Below are positions 9,989 to 19,295 of a stretch of DNA of 64,000 nt, piece by piece; positions within the stretch are counted from its first letter, which is position 1; each line of letters starts with the position of its first letter. The position numbers and the translations under genes are program-made. The notes under the pieces were generated by a model. The model did not search any database. It saw only the letters and a program-made list of their open reading frames with translations, and had not been told where the DNA came from. Origin of the DNA: Macrotis lagotis (lineage: Eukaryota > Chordata > Mammalia > Peramelemorphia > Peramelidae); contig NC_133660.1 of assembly GCF_037893015.1 (NCBI RefSeq), forward strand, positions 279,791,067 through 279,855,066, in the 5' to 3' direction.

Positions 9989-10149
9989 ATTTTTTTTAAA
10001 ATTTTCTTTATTTAAGGCAATGGGGTTAAGTGTCTTGCCCAAGGTCACACAGCTAGGCAATTATTAAGTATCTGAGGCTGGATTTGAACTCAGATCCACC
10101 TGACTCTAGGACCAGTATTCTATCCACAGCGCCACCTAGCTGCCCCCCC
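9989..10149 (-). mobile_element. SINE-pA element, minus strand
   Basis: Poly-T side at 9989, then 'aaggcaatggggttaagtgt', 'cttgcccaaggtcacacagc', 'gatttgaactcagatccacc', ending in head 'gcgccacctagctgcc'. Short candidate target duplication 'cagattct' at 9981-9988 and 10150-10157. Confidence 0.88.
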
Positions 10150-10294
10150 CAGATTCTTAATTTTATTATGGTTGTTTTAAGTTTATTGGTGTGCTTGGTT
10201 TTTATTTTCCAAACATTTGCAAGTTCTCTTTCTTGTTCAGTGAGGAAGTCTCTTATAAAAATTAAATGCAACAAGTCATTCACTGTGTGATGTT

Positions 10295-10410
10295 CTTGAG
10301 CCTCAGTTTCCCTCTTTGCCACCTAGAGAGGATGACACCCACAGCACCTATCTCACCTACCTTTGGAAGAGCTTCAAGGTTTCAAAACACTTTATGTTCC
10401 ACCTTTATAG
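10295..10410 (+). mobile_element. MIR 3' tail fragment
   Basis: 'gagcctcagtttccctcttt', 'cacctatctcacctaccttt' resemble the MIR tail. Confidence 0.45.
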
Positions 10411-10474
10411 TCTTACTACCACCACAAAGCAGTCGTCTCATTGTTGGCTCTCTCTAAGGAAGCTAGGAGTCCAG

Positions 10475-10545
10475 ATTGGAGGAGAAAAAAGAAGAAGAGA
10501 GAATAAAAGAGGAGAGAAACGGGGTGGGGGGGGGAGAGGAAGAGA
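10475..10545. repeat. Purine-rich low-complexity tract
   Basis: Strand-asymmetric A/G run including a G9-type stretch near 10525-10535. The lysine/arginine-rich open frame across it is a composition artefact. Confidence 0.7.
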
Positions 10546-10549
10546 TACT

Positions 10550-10665
10550 ATTATTAGTTCCATTTTACAGATGAGGAGACTGAGGCAGATGGAGGCAAAA
10601 TGATTTGCCTGGAAATATCTGAGGCAGGATTAAAACTCAGGTCCTTCTGAACTGTTGTGTCTTCT
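10550..10665 (-). mobile_element. MIR SINE remnant, minus strand
   Basis: 'ccattttacagatgaggaga', 'ctgaggcagatgg', 'ttaaaactcaggtccttctg' are inverted MIR tail and core. Confidence 0.6.
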
Positions 10666-11388
10666 AGAGGCCTCTAGCAAAAGAAAAGGAATGATTTTCA
10701 TCAAGGTCCCCGGGTTCCATCTTGATAATTCCAATGATCTTAATTCTTGGGTTTATCCATGCTATTCTCCTTGGTGGCACCACCACACATGTGAGTCTCT
10801 TTCTCTCTGTTCTACATCAGTTCCTACAAATCTTCCCAGGTTTCTCTGACTTCCCCATATTGGAAGTTTCTTATTTAGCATGAGAATATTTCATTTTATC
10901 TCCAAGTCCTGGAGCTTTTCCATCGACTTTTTCTTAAAAATGGAGTTTATTGAAAGACAGCAAGATCAACAACATCACTAGCTGGAGCCTTTCAGAGTGT
11001 GACCGCTGAGGAGAACTACTGAGCCAGGAGGGCCGAATGAACGAATGACCATGGTTCTGCCTGGACCGCACCTCCTAACCAATCTGACTCAAGCAGAGGG
11101 TCTATAGAGCCCAAACTCTGCCTGTCAATGAGAACATTCTTAAATGCCAGCTCAAGGACCAGCTTTCCAGGCTGTGCTGCATTTGTGGGGGCTCTGACTC
11201 TTACTGAGATGGTTCCCCAAGGGAAATGCACCTGTGGACCCACATTAGCCAGAGCACATCATGTGAGGGGTCATGTATGCATGTGCTGACATGGAAATGG
11301 AAGGCCACATTGGCTTTTCTGCTGCCTCTCATTCTTTCATTCCACACAAAAGCACACATTTAAGCCCCTTCTCTTAAAACTCACACTG
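10666..11388. other. Unique non-coding stretch
   Basis: No repeat family, gene or strong motif recognised. Confidence 0.3.
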
Positions 11389-11607
11389 TATGTGTGTGTG
11401 TGTGTGAATGTGTGTGTGAGTGAGTGTGTGTAGGTGTGTGAATGTATGTGAGAATGTAAATGTATGTGAATGTGTGTGCATGTGCATGTGAATGTATGTG
11501 ATTGTATGTGTGTGAATGTGTGTATGTGTGACTATGTGTGAATGTGTGTGATTGTGTATGAGTGTGTGTGAATGTGTGTGACTGTGTGGGTGTATGTGCA
11601 TGTGTGA

Positions 11608-11648
<41 letters not shown>
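11389..11648. repeat. Long imperfect (TG)n microsatellite
   Basis: About 260 bp of TG units broken by A-containing interruptions (tgaatg, tgtatg), ending in a perfect run at 11610-11648. Histidine/threonine- and cysteine/valine-rich frames here are translations of the repeat. Confidence 0.95.
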
Positions 11649-11649
<1 letters not shown>

Positions 11650-11789
11650 AGGGGGTCATCCAAAGCCTAGATGAGACCCAGACCCTGCCCTCAGGGGGCT
11701 ATGAATTTCACAGAAAACTAGGCTCTCCAGTATTTCAGTGTCTGCTATGACTCTGAAGGGGCTCCCAGAGGCTCCCAAGGCAGTGCCTT

Positions 11790-11965
11790 CATCACAGTAA
11801 ATGACATTCACATAGGACCTTGCAGTTTGCAAAGACCTTTCCAGAAGTGGCCTCATGCAACCCTCAGAATAGCTGTGAAGGGGGAAGGGGGAGGTGCTGC
11901 AGGTATCACTCTTCCCAGGTGACAAAGGAGGAAACTGAGGCACAGTCAACTTCAGAGACTTGCCT
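11790..11965 (-). mobile_element. MIR-family remnant, minus strand
   Basis: 'gcagtttgcaaagacctttc', 'tgcaaccctcagaatagctg', 'gacaaaggaggaaactgagg' match the inverted MIR-family 3' region. Confidence 0.6.
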
Positions 11966-12235
11966 AGCATCCTATAGTGAGAGGGGACATTCGGGTTGAA
12001 TTTTCAGCCCCCAAGCCCATCCCTTGGTCCAGTATTTCTCCTCTTCCTGGCATCCCTAGATGTTCTCTCTACCAGTACCCCTGCCCCCACCATGGTGCAC
12101 CCAGGCCAAAAAAAAAAAAAAAGATGGAATAGCCCTAAAAGTCATCATCTAATCTCTAGCTCCCCGGGCCTGAGCCTTGTCTGCTTATCCACCTTCATAA
12201 AGCCCAGTATGCAGCTCTAGTGTCCGAGCCAGGGC
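11966..12235. other. Unrecognised sequence with a poly-A run
   Basis: Contains an A15-type run near 12108-12122 without a recognisable retroposon body next to it. Confidence 0.35.
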
Positions 12236-12720
12236 CTCCTCCCATTGTCCTTTCCCGAGGCCCCTTCTCCCTGCGGCAGCTCTATCCATCAAAGGGCGCC
12301 CTTGTGTACCCTTGGCCGGCTGGCCTTGACACCAAAGGCCCCCCACTCATAAATTCTAATTCAGAAGTTTGGAGTTATCGAGAGGAAGTTTCCAATTGCC
12401 GCCTCACATGTGGGAAAATGTGGAAGCAACTGAGAGGCCCTTTTGTCTGGGCCTTTAACAGGGGCTATTTGCAGAGAGGGGGATCAGAGGTTCCATCAGG
12501 CCTCGGCATGCACATGGAGAGGAAGTGGCCCAATCTCAGGGCCCTAATGAAATGCCATGAATCATGGGGTCGATAAATCACTAGCAAAGGGTTCCTAATT
12601 GCTTTCCAAAGCCCATTGATTAGCCAGCAGAGGCACCTAAAGGAGAAAGTTGGGGGTGCAGAGGGGTCTTTGGCTGCCTCAATCCCCCCCTCCCAATCAG
12701 TCTGGTTAAGGTGAAACCAA
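12236..12720. promoter_or_regulatory. Candidate conserved non-coding element
   Basis: Repeat-free, moderate GC, with clustered factor-like motifs: 'cataaattctaattc' near 12350, AP-1-like 'tgaatcat' near 12558, GATA-like 'cgataaatcac' near 12570, 'cctaattgctttcc' near 12590, and 'cattgattagcc' near 12613 (homeodomain-type). The open frame at 12220-12576 has no recognisable domain. Conservation cannot be tested here; this is a judgement from texture. Confidence 0.3.
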
Positions 12721-12791
12721 ATCTTGTTGTTTTAACTCACGCCTTTATAGGAAAGGCAGCTCATAAAAATGGACTGTGGACTCCTAGCCAC

Positions 12792-13027
12792 CTCTGCCCC
12801 CCAACCTGGCCCCAATCTGGAGTAAAAGAGGAGCTCTCCAACTGGCCTTTCTCTGCCTCCCAACCTTGTCCCAATCTGGAGGAAAAGAGAGGCTCTCCAA
12901 CTGACATTGCTCTGCCCCGCAACCTTACCCCAATCTTAAGGAAAAGAGGGGCTCTCCAATTGGCCTTGCTCTACCCCCCAATTCTGCCCCAATCTGGAGG
13001 AAAAGAGGGGCTCTCCAACTGGAGTTG
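12792..13027. repeat. 59-bp minisatellite, four tandem copies
   Basis: Units start at 12792, 12851, 12910 and 12969, an exact 59-bp spacing each time. Each holds 'ctctgcc...caacct', 'ccccaatct(gg)agg' and 'aaaagag..gctctccaa'. Copies differ by scattered substitutions but not length. Because 59 is not a multiple of three, the open frame crossing it (12711-13076) changes frame at each unit, which argues against coding. Confidence 0.93.
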
Positions 13028-13350
13028 CTGGCTGCTTGGACCTTGCAAGTCCGAAGGGAGTCTGAGGAGATATTAGTTCAGACCTTTTGTTCACACGCCC
13101 TTCCTGCCTCAGGATGAGGCTACTTTCTTAAATTCTTCTGCACAATAAAAAGGATGAAAATGAAAAAGACAGAATCTTGTTGGCAGAACCTGAGATGGAT
13201 TCTTTCTGATTAGCAGAAAGGCTCATGTAATCTTAGAAACTAAGGCCAAGATAGCTTTATTTGGGGGTAGTTCTGGGCCTGCATCCAATGGGCACCAAAA
13301 GAGCATGGTCGATGTCACTTATTCTTGCAGATGTGGCCTTTATGTGCTCA
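13028..13350. other. Unique non-coding stretch
   Basis: Nothing recognised. Confidence 0.3.
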
Positions 13351-13392
13351 CTAGTGGGTGCTCCCTAGTGGGTACTCCCTAGTAGGTGCACC
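13351..13392. repeat. 14-bp minisatellite, three copies
   Basis: Units 13351-13364, 13365-13378 and 13379-13392: 'ctagtgggtgctcc', 'ctagtgggtactcc', 'ctagtaggtgcacc'. Confidence 0.9.
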
Positions 13393-13599
13393 AGGCTCTG
13401 ATTTCTCTTCAACCTCCTGTCCATGAATGGGTCTCCAGCACAGGGAAGCTCTGATGTGTAGATGGAAGGGGTGCACTTTGGAGGGCCCTTATGCTGACTG
13501 GCCAAATTGTAATTGAAGGAGAACCAAAAGTTCCATTTAATTCCCCCTAATAGGCACATATTCAGTATTTGCCATGGACAAGGGGAGAGGAAGCATGAT

Positions 13600-13685
13600 G
13601 GAGTGGACCAAAGGCTCCTTATGTGCTTGGCACTTAGGATAGTATATACAGTATTTAATAAATGTGCTTCTTGGGGCCCCAACCA
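13600..13685 (+). mobile_element. L2 3'-end fragment
   Basis: 'tgtgcttggcacttaggata' and 'cagtatttaataaatgtgct' resemble the L2 terminus. Confidence 0.45.
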
Positions 13686-13804
13686 AATCTAAAAAGCATT
13701 GGGTTATAGAAGACATGATATTCTTCACCAGTGAAGGGAGTTACCACCCTGGAAGTCACTCACATTGATAAAAACATGGACTTGGACATCACCCCTCCCC
13801 CAAA

Positions 13805-13920
13805 TGTTCAGTCAAAAAATGTGTTAAATAGCAGAGACACAAAGACAAAAACAAACAAAAACCAGTCCCTGCCTTCAAGGAGCTTAGATGGAAGAGGAAA
13901 GAGAGGAACCCCACAGACTG
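13805..13920 (-). mobile_element. L2 fragment, minus strand
   Basis: 'agcagagacacaaagacaaa' then 'cagtccctgccttcaaggag' and 'cttagatgg' is the inverted L2 3' region ('tccctgccctcaaggagctta'). Confidence 0.6.
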
Positions 13921-13995
13921 GTGGCTAAGCCCAGAATCCACCTCTAAAGACATTTGAGTAGAGGTGAGCTCTCCCAGCTTGGGATCTGAGTGTAC

Positions 13996-14180
13996 AAGCA
14001 TGTGTATATGGTTGTGTGTATGGTGTGAGTGTGTTGTGTGTGAGGTGTGTGTGATTGTGTGTTGTGAGTGTGAGTATGTTGTATGCAAGCATGTATTTGT
14101 ACGTCTTGTGTATGAGTGTGTTAGTTATATGTGTATTATATGTGTATGAGTGTTTGCACATGTGTACTATGTGTTTATGT

Positions 14181-14217
<37 letters not shown>

Positions 14218-14250
14218 TGTGTGCTGTGTATGTGTGTGCATATAGGTGCT
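13996..14250. repeat. Imperfect (TG)n microsatellite
   Basis: TG-rich array with tgta, tgag and tgtttatg interruptions; perfect run at 14182-14213. Associated open frames on both strands are repeat artefacts. Confidence 0.95.
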
Positions 14251-14890
14251 GCCTTCCCCCTCCCTCCTCCCCTTCCTGCAATTTCTCCCTTAGAAGCTGG
14301 TTCCAGGTAAGGTTGGGTTTTGCTGCCGCCACCGGGAAAGAGAATGAAACCATGTGCTCGGGGGAGGGGTTGGCTTTTCACTGGATTCCTGAGTCCTTAT
14401 GTCTAGGGGATCAGGGGGCCCAGGGCTGAGCTTCAGGATCATCTCTGGGGCCCCTGGGGAGTATCTCTGGCTCCAAGATGGCGGGGGCTTTGCTGAGCCC
14501 ATGGTCCTTGGGGATGGGAGATGACTAAATCTTTGGCCAAATGATATTTATTCAAGTGTTTCCTTTCCCCAAAACTTCCATTGTCTTTGCAAAATGGTTA
14601 GCTTCAGTTGAAACATGGAGACCCAGCCAAAGTCTCCCCAAATGGGAAATGAGGAGGCCGAGAGAAGGATGTGTCCTATGGACACGGCCACCCTCCCACT
14701 CTTTTCTGAAAATCACTCACTGGCATGGCCCACTTGGAACCAAGGCTGGCTCCCAGATGGCAAAGGAGGCTATCACCTCCACAGACATGAGGGTCAAATT
14801 GAGAAAGCTGATCTCAAGTCTCAAGGCCAATCTGGAACCCTCCAGAGTTCCCCAGACTTTCCTTAAGGGAGGTCAGCAGAGGATTCTCTT
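14251..14890. other. Unique non-coding stretch
   Basis: Includes a YY1-like site 'ccaagatggcgg' at 14473-14484. The overlapping open frames (up to 146 codons) have no recognisable product. Confidence 0.35.
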
Positions 14891-14894
14891 GGCA

Positions 14895-15035
14895 TTAGAA
14901 TCACTTCATGGCAGGGTACTAGGTTCAATTCCTGACTCTGGTTCTTGCTGGCCACATGATGTCTTTACATCTGTGAAATGAGGTATTTAAGCTGGTTGGC
15001 CTCTAGGATCCCTTCCATCATTGGCATCCTGTGAT
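14895..15035 (+). mobile_element. MIR SINE remnant
   Basis: 'gttcaattcctgactctggt', 'tctgtgaaatgaggta', 'cctctaggatcccttccatc' in MIR order. Confidence 0.6.
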
Positions 15036-15318
15036 GATGCCACTCTCCTTCTTCCCACCCCACCACTGAAGGGTCATTCCAGGAACAAAGACAACTAGAT
15101 CACAACCCTTTTCCAGGACCTGATGTGGTCCCAACCCGTTATGTCACCTCTCATCCAACATCTGGGATTTGATGGAGAGGGTATTATTGGGGAGAAGACA
15201 GCATGGCAAGCTATGGGGTTTCCTTCATCCAGCTTCTCAGACCCAAACTCAGTTTCTTTGTCTAGGGAGGTAGAAATATGTTTTTGTTTTGGAGTAGAAG
15301 AAGGCATTGTATATACTG
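15036..15318. other. Unique non-coding stretch
   Basis: Nothing recognised. Confidence 0.3.
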
Positions 15319-15332
15319 CCCCCCCCCCCCCC
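15319..15332. repeat. C14 homopolymer
   Basis: Uninterrupted cytosine run immediately before an L2 copy. Confidence 0.95.
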
Positions 15333-15334
15333 AA

Positions 15335-15735
15335 TACACTCTATGGATCACTCAAACTGGACTGTTTGCCATTACCAGCCCAGACCATTTTATCTCCCCA
15401 CTCTGGGCTTTTGCTTCCAGCTGTGACCTCTGCCTGGTATACTCTCCTTGCTTACCTCAACTTTTTACCCCAACATCCCTTCATGACTCAGCTGTTACAT
15501 TCCTCTTCTCTGAGGTTTCTTGTCATCCCCTAAGATGTTACAGTTCCTGCCTCCTTATATTTAAGTATATATTTATCTTGATACTTGTTCTACCTTCCCC
15601 CTCTCCTCCCGTCCTGTGTAAGCACCTCATTCTTGTTTCATTCTTGGCCTTAGGTCTCCAACCCAGAGGACAGTGCCAGGCACAGGGCAGTCATCAAAAT
15701 GATGCTTGTGAGGGCTGAATGGAATGGACTCAGTG
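15335..15735 (+). mobile_element. L2 LINE 3' portion, plus strand
   Basis: 'gcttttgcttccagctgtga', 'cctctgcctggtatactctc', 'cttcatgactcagctgttac', then 'agtgccaggcacagggcagt' follow the L2 3'-UTR. The frame at 15278-15718 is this L2, not a gene. Confidence 0.75.
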
Positions 15736-15914
15736 GAACATCCTGGGGCAAGTTTCTAGAATATCCCCTGTGGGGTCCCTGGCTCCCAAGTAAACAGTCA
15801 GGGAGACATCATCGATTTTGTCTTAATGGAGGGGGTGGGGCTGGAATCAGAATGGGGGCTCTCTGTCAGTCACATTGTCCCTTGAACCATCAGTCTCTAG
15901 GCTTCTCTTCAGTT

Positions 15915-16440
15915 CAGTTCACCAAATACTGACCATGGACTAACTCCTTGTCCTGGCTCCTGAGGATGCCCCAAGAGGTGAACTTTGACCAAAGGTAGCT
16001 TACAGTCAAAAAGGAGAGAGCCATGGGAGAGAAGATGCTAGCCTGGGCTTGGCCTAGACAATGGGGTCCATGGAATGGAAGGAAGCTGAGGTAGAGCAAT
16101 GAAGCCTTCATGGATTAAAGGAGGGATTTCAGTAAGAGAGGGGGTGCATACAAAAGTGCAGGGAATGGCAAAGGCAGGAAGAAATTGTTGGATTTGAGCA
16201 CTGGGCAGAGTTTAGAATGGGTAAAGGAGAATGATGTGGGGGAAGAACAAATGGGTGAGGTAGAGTTAGACTCTGGAAGACTTGAGTAGCAGAGTCAAGA
16301 ATTTGGGGAGTAATGGGGAGCTCCTGACAGTTTGGGGGTACAGGTATGACCATCATGATTAAAGCGGGATTTCAAGAAAGTAAATCTGGTAAGAATTATT
16401 ATCAGTAGACTGGAAAAGGGAGAGATCAGTGATCAGAAAG
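15915..16440 (-). mobile_element. L2 LINE copy, minus strand
   Basis: Inverted L2: 'ggtagcttacagtcaaaaag', then the more 5' section 'aagtgcagggaatggcaaag', 'tggggagctcctgacagttt'. The two halves may be one copy with internal loss. Confidence 0.55.
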
Positions 16441-16638
16441 ACCAGTTTTCCCCAAGACTGAATGGAGCAGACCAGGGGTCAATCCACTGGCATATTCACA
16501 AAGGCATATTCTGATGTCATCACAAATTCTATTCTTTTGCCCTTTAATTGGTTGTTGAGGTCATCACAACAGCTCTTTGTCAAGCAATGGCTTGGCCAAA
16601 ATTTGGATATCCCTCTCCTCTACATATCCCATTCTTCT

Positions 16639-16640
16639 TG

Positions 16641-16674
<34 letters not shown>

Positions 16675-16693
16675 CATGTGTATGTGTGTGTGT
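16639..16693. repeat. (TG)n microsatellite
   Basis: TG run with one TTT interruption and a GCATGTGTA break. Confidence 0.95.
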
Positions 16694-16749
16694 GGCTCTC
16701 TGTTGAACCACTTAGACCTGGGGTTTTTTAGTTCTACTAAATTTATGGG

Positions 16750-16865
16750 ACTCCTCTAGCACCTAGGGGGTGCCCCATGAATGCCTAGTGAATGAATGAA
16801 TGAGCAAGCAAGTGAATGAATGGGGGAGTGAATGAGTGGGCTAGTGACTATGTGAATCAGCTCCA
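16750..16865 (+). mobile_element. L2 3' end expanded into a GAAT-type array
   Basis: 'agcacctagggggtgcccc' followed by 'tgaatgaatgaatgagcaag' and further gaat/gagt units; the natural 'tgaatgaatga' end of L2 appears to have expanded. Confidence 0.5.
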
Positions 16866-16869
16866 ACCC

Positions 16870-17122
16870 TCCCCCCAAACCACCCCAGATGGAAATAACA
16901 CCTGGCAGACGTTCTCGTGAATTCCTCCAATTCCCTTGATGCCGAACTTGAAAGAAATGCCCGAGAAATGAGCGGCATCTTCTGTTGGCTCTGGTCCGAC
17001 TGGGTTAGGTCAGGGCCTGTATTCCATGGACAAGGAGAGTTTCACTCTGAGTCCTCCCCAGGAAGACCCCAGGTGAGGAAGCAGTCATTTGAAATGGTAG
17101 AAAGAGAGAAGGGCTGTCCCCT
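16870..17122. promoter_or_regulatory. Candidate conserved non-coding element
   Basis: Repeat-free. Contains several CpGs in a CpG-poor window ('cagacgttctcgtgaattcc', 'gatgccgaacttg', 'gcccgagaaatgagcggc', 'ggtccgactgggt'). Short open frame at 16917-17162 without recognisable homology. Function unknown. Confidence 0.3.
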
Positions 17123-17123
17123 G

Positions 17124-17139
17124 CCCCCCCCCCCCCCCC
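17124..17139. repeat. C16 homopolymer
   Basis: Uninterrupted cytosine run between two CpG-containing unique segments. Confidence 0.95.
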
Positions 17140-17329
17140 AACCTGCCAGGGCTTCTTTATGAGGCAGGAGGTTGCAATTAGGGAAGCCCTGGATCCTCAA
17201 GGCTTGTTTGCTCTACATGTGCTACCTAAACCATTCCCTTCTTTCCCCAACTGTTTTGATTTTGTCCGATGGTTGATGGGCAGAGGCATATGTCTGGGTG
17301 TGGGGGGCAGGGAGGGTGGCTTCCAGAAC

Positions 17330-17660
17330 CCACCTAATTGGGAGACCAGCGAGTCGCTTTGTTTCCCACCTCCCTCTCCCGAGCCGCCTGGTCCCGGCTG
17401 TCGGCGAAGGAATGCGTCTCATGTGTCTGTCTTACCTTTTCTCTGGGCCGGCCGGTAATTGATCGTCGTTGAACTCTGGCGGCCTGGCGTTTCTGGAGCG
17501 TACAAAGGGAGAGGTCTGTTTCCTCTCCCAGACAATGGGGGGGTCGGCCCCATCCCAAACATCTGGAAGAAGACTGCAAATTGCAGGCCCTAATCTGGAT
17601 ATTTGGAACAGCCCCTATAATTGGATGTTGGGGTTGTCAGCCAGATGTTGGGTGTCATTT
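17330..17660. promoter_or_regulatory. Local CpG-rich candidate regulatory element
   Basis: About 15 CpGs fall between 17345 and 17505, for example in 'accagcgagtcgctttg', 'gctgtcggcgaaggaatgcg' and 'gggccggccggtaattgatc'. Homeodomain-like cores occur (taattg at 17335 and 17456; 'ataattggatg' near 17620). No initiator or exon is evident; open frames on both strands lack recognisable domains. It could be an enhancer, a small CpG island or a missed first exon. Confidence 0.35.
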
Positions 17661-17955
17661 GGACCAGCCAGCCCCCCAGATAGGACAGAGCAGGAGCTAG
17701 GAGACCAGACTGACCTCAGGGGCAGGGAGTCATGGTGGTGGGAGGGCAGCTGTAGACTCCTGTCCATTGGGCCCCCAGTCAGAGGCTGACTCCTGAACAG
17801 AGGGATCAACGGCCCTGCTCTTCTTCTGAAGTGTTATATTTAATGAGACAAATTCAGGAATGAGTCTGAATCAAACAAAGGAACATATTCCGCTGGTGAA
17901 AGCAAAAACAGATGCAACAATGGAGACAATCTGAGTTTTTGGAGGCCAGATTGGA
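17661..17955. other. Unique non-coding stretch
   Basis: Nothing recognised. Confidence 0.3.
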
Positions 17956-17957
17956 GG

Positions 17958-18258
17958 GCATCTCAGGTGGGTGGACCAACTCGAGGAAAGGCATGGAGAG
18001 AAGGCTGAGTACAATGTGCTTGGGGGACAATGAGCAGCTGGCTGTTATCAGAGAAAGGTGAGTGCTGGGGAGCACTGGGAAATAAGGGGGGGGGCTTTAG
18101 AAGCAAGTGATCAGAGAGAAAGTCAGAGAACCTGATCGAGACCGATGGCCAAGGAGGAGATAGAGAAGGACAGTTAATGATGATGACAGGATTGAATAAG
18201 GATGGATGAAGAGGAGATGAGTAAATTTGTAGCAGGAAAAGAGTCAGTAGGAAGGGAT
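17958..18258 (-). mobile_element. Probable L2 copy, minus strand
   Basis: 'gaaaggcatggagagaaggc', 'ggacaatgagcagctggctg' resemble inverted L2 ('aaaggcatggaggtgg...agggaacagcaag'), but with low similarity. Confidence 0.35.
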
Positions 18259-18265
18259 GAGAGAC

Positions 18266-18332
<67 letters not shown>

Positions 18333-18500
18333 GCAAAAGCAGAAACAGCAGAAGCAGCAGCACAGAAGAAGAGAGGAGGCGAGGAGAGAAAAGGAGAGAA
18401 GAGAAAGAGAGAAGAGAGGCAAAAGGGAAAGGAAAGGAGGGGGGAGGGAAAGGAAAAGGGGAGGAGCAGAGAGAAGAGAAGAAGGACATCTAAAGACATA
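18259..18500. repeat. (GA)n microsatellite in a 240-bp homopurine tract
   Basis: Nearly perfect GA run 18269-18329, continuing in purine-only or purine-rich sequence to about 18490. The glutamate/arginine-rich and leucine/serine-rich frames on the two strands are translations of it. Confidence 0.93.
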
Positions 18501-18930
18501 GAGCCAGGAAGCTAGAGGCAGAGGCAAAGCCACAGAGAATAAAGAGGAAAATTTCCTAGAACAGAGTGGGGCTGGTATCAAGAGTACAAGTAGTGGAATC
18601 TGCCTTGACAAAAGGCATCATGAAGTATGTGGGGAGGAGGGGCGAGTGTTTACAATGTCCCTGTGGCAAGTGCGAAAGGGAAGCAGTTAGGGAGCTATAA
18701 GAGTTGCCTTGCTGCAGGGAGAGCCCAGTGGAGCTCATGGAATTCGAGGCTTGGCTTCCTGATTTTCTCCGACTCCGATTAGCAGTGCATGAATGGGGGA
18801 AGGCAGAAAATGGGAGTCATGTAAGTTTTCCTGAGATGTGATCAATCAACGGGACAAGGAAGGAGGGATCCATGATCTAGACTTAAAAATCTCAGCCTGG
18901 AATCAGAGCCAGATAACACAGTAAGAAGCA
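18501..18930. other. Unique non-coding stretch
   Basis: Nothing recognised. Confidence 0.3.
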
Positions 18931-18931
18931 G

Positions 18932-18992
18932 AGCTTAGGTGCTGCAGTGGATAGAGCACTGGCCTTGGAATCTACTTGACCCTTGAAGCAGA
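18932..18992 (+). mobile_element. SINE head fragment
   Basis: 'aggtgctgcagtggatagag' and 'cactggccttggaatctact' are the tRNA-like head shared by the SINEs in this window. Core and tail are missing, so a 3' deletion is likely. Confidence 0.65.
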
Positions 18993-19165
18993 ACCTAGAG
19001 GGAAAGTAAAACGATGTCAATTTGGGCGGGACATTTGGTCCACACAATGGGCCGGGGCTGGGAGGTAGTGACTTCCCTGTCTTTGGAGGTCTTTCAGCTA
19101 CATCTGAATGGGGATGAAGGAAAGAAAACAGCATCCCTATGATGTTTAGTTGGCAAGGCTGTGAA
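18993..19165. other. Unique non-coding stretch
   Basis: Nothing recognised. Confidence 0.3.
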
Positions 19166-19174
19166 TCTGTCATT

Positions 19175-19295
19175 AGGAGGAAGGCACGCTCATCATACCC
19201 ATTGTACAGTTGGGGAAACTGAGGCAAGCAAGATGAAGTAACTTGCTCAGGGCAGCTAGTAAATGCTGACAGCTCTATCCACTGTGGCACTTGAT
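19175..19295 (-). mobile_element. MIR-type SINE, minus strand
   Basis: 'gtacagttggggaaactgag', 'gcaagatgaagtaacttgct', ending in a SINE head 'gctctatccactgtggcac'. Confidence 0.65.

Noticed and set aside
11374..11750. Histidine/threonine-rich and cysteine/valine-rich open frames
   Set aside because: They are translations of the (TG)n microsatellite in several frames on both strands.
12711..13076. 121-codon frame with apparent internal repeats
   Set aside because: The underlying DNA period is 59 bp, not a multiple of three, so the protein is not periodic in frame; consistent with a non-coding minisatellite.
14473..14484. YY1-like site as a promoter
   Set aside because: Single isolated motif with no CpG island, initiator or exon beside it.
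17469..17789. 106-codon frame next to the CpG-rich pocket, considered as a first exon
   Set aside because: No donor site or homology that I can defend; kept only as a regulatory candidate.
17963..18611. 178- and 145-codon leucine/serine-rich minus-strand frames
   Set aside because: They are generated by the GA/CT microsatellite and flanking purine tract; no start context, domain or conservation signal.
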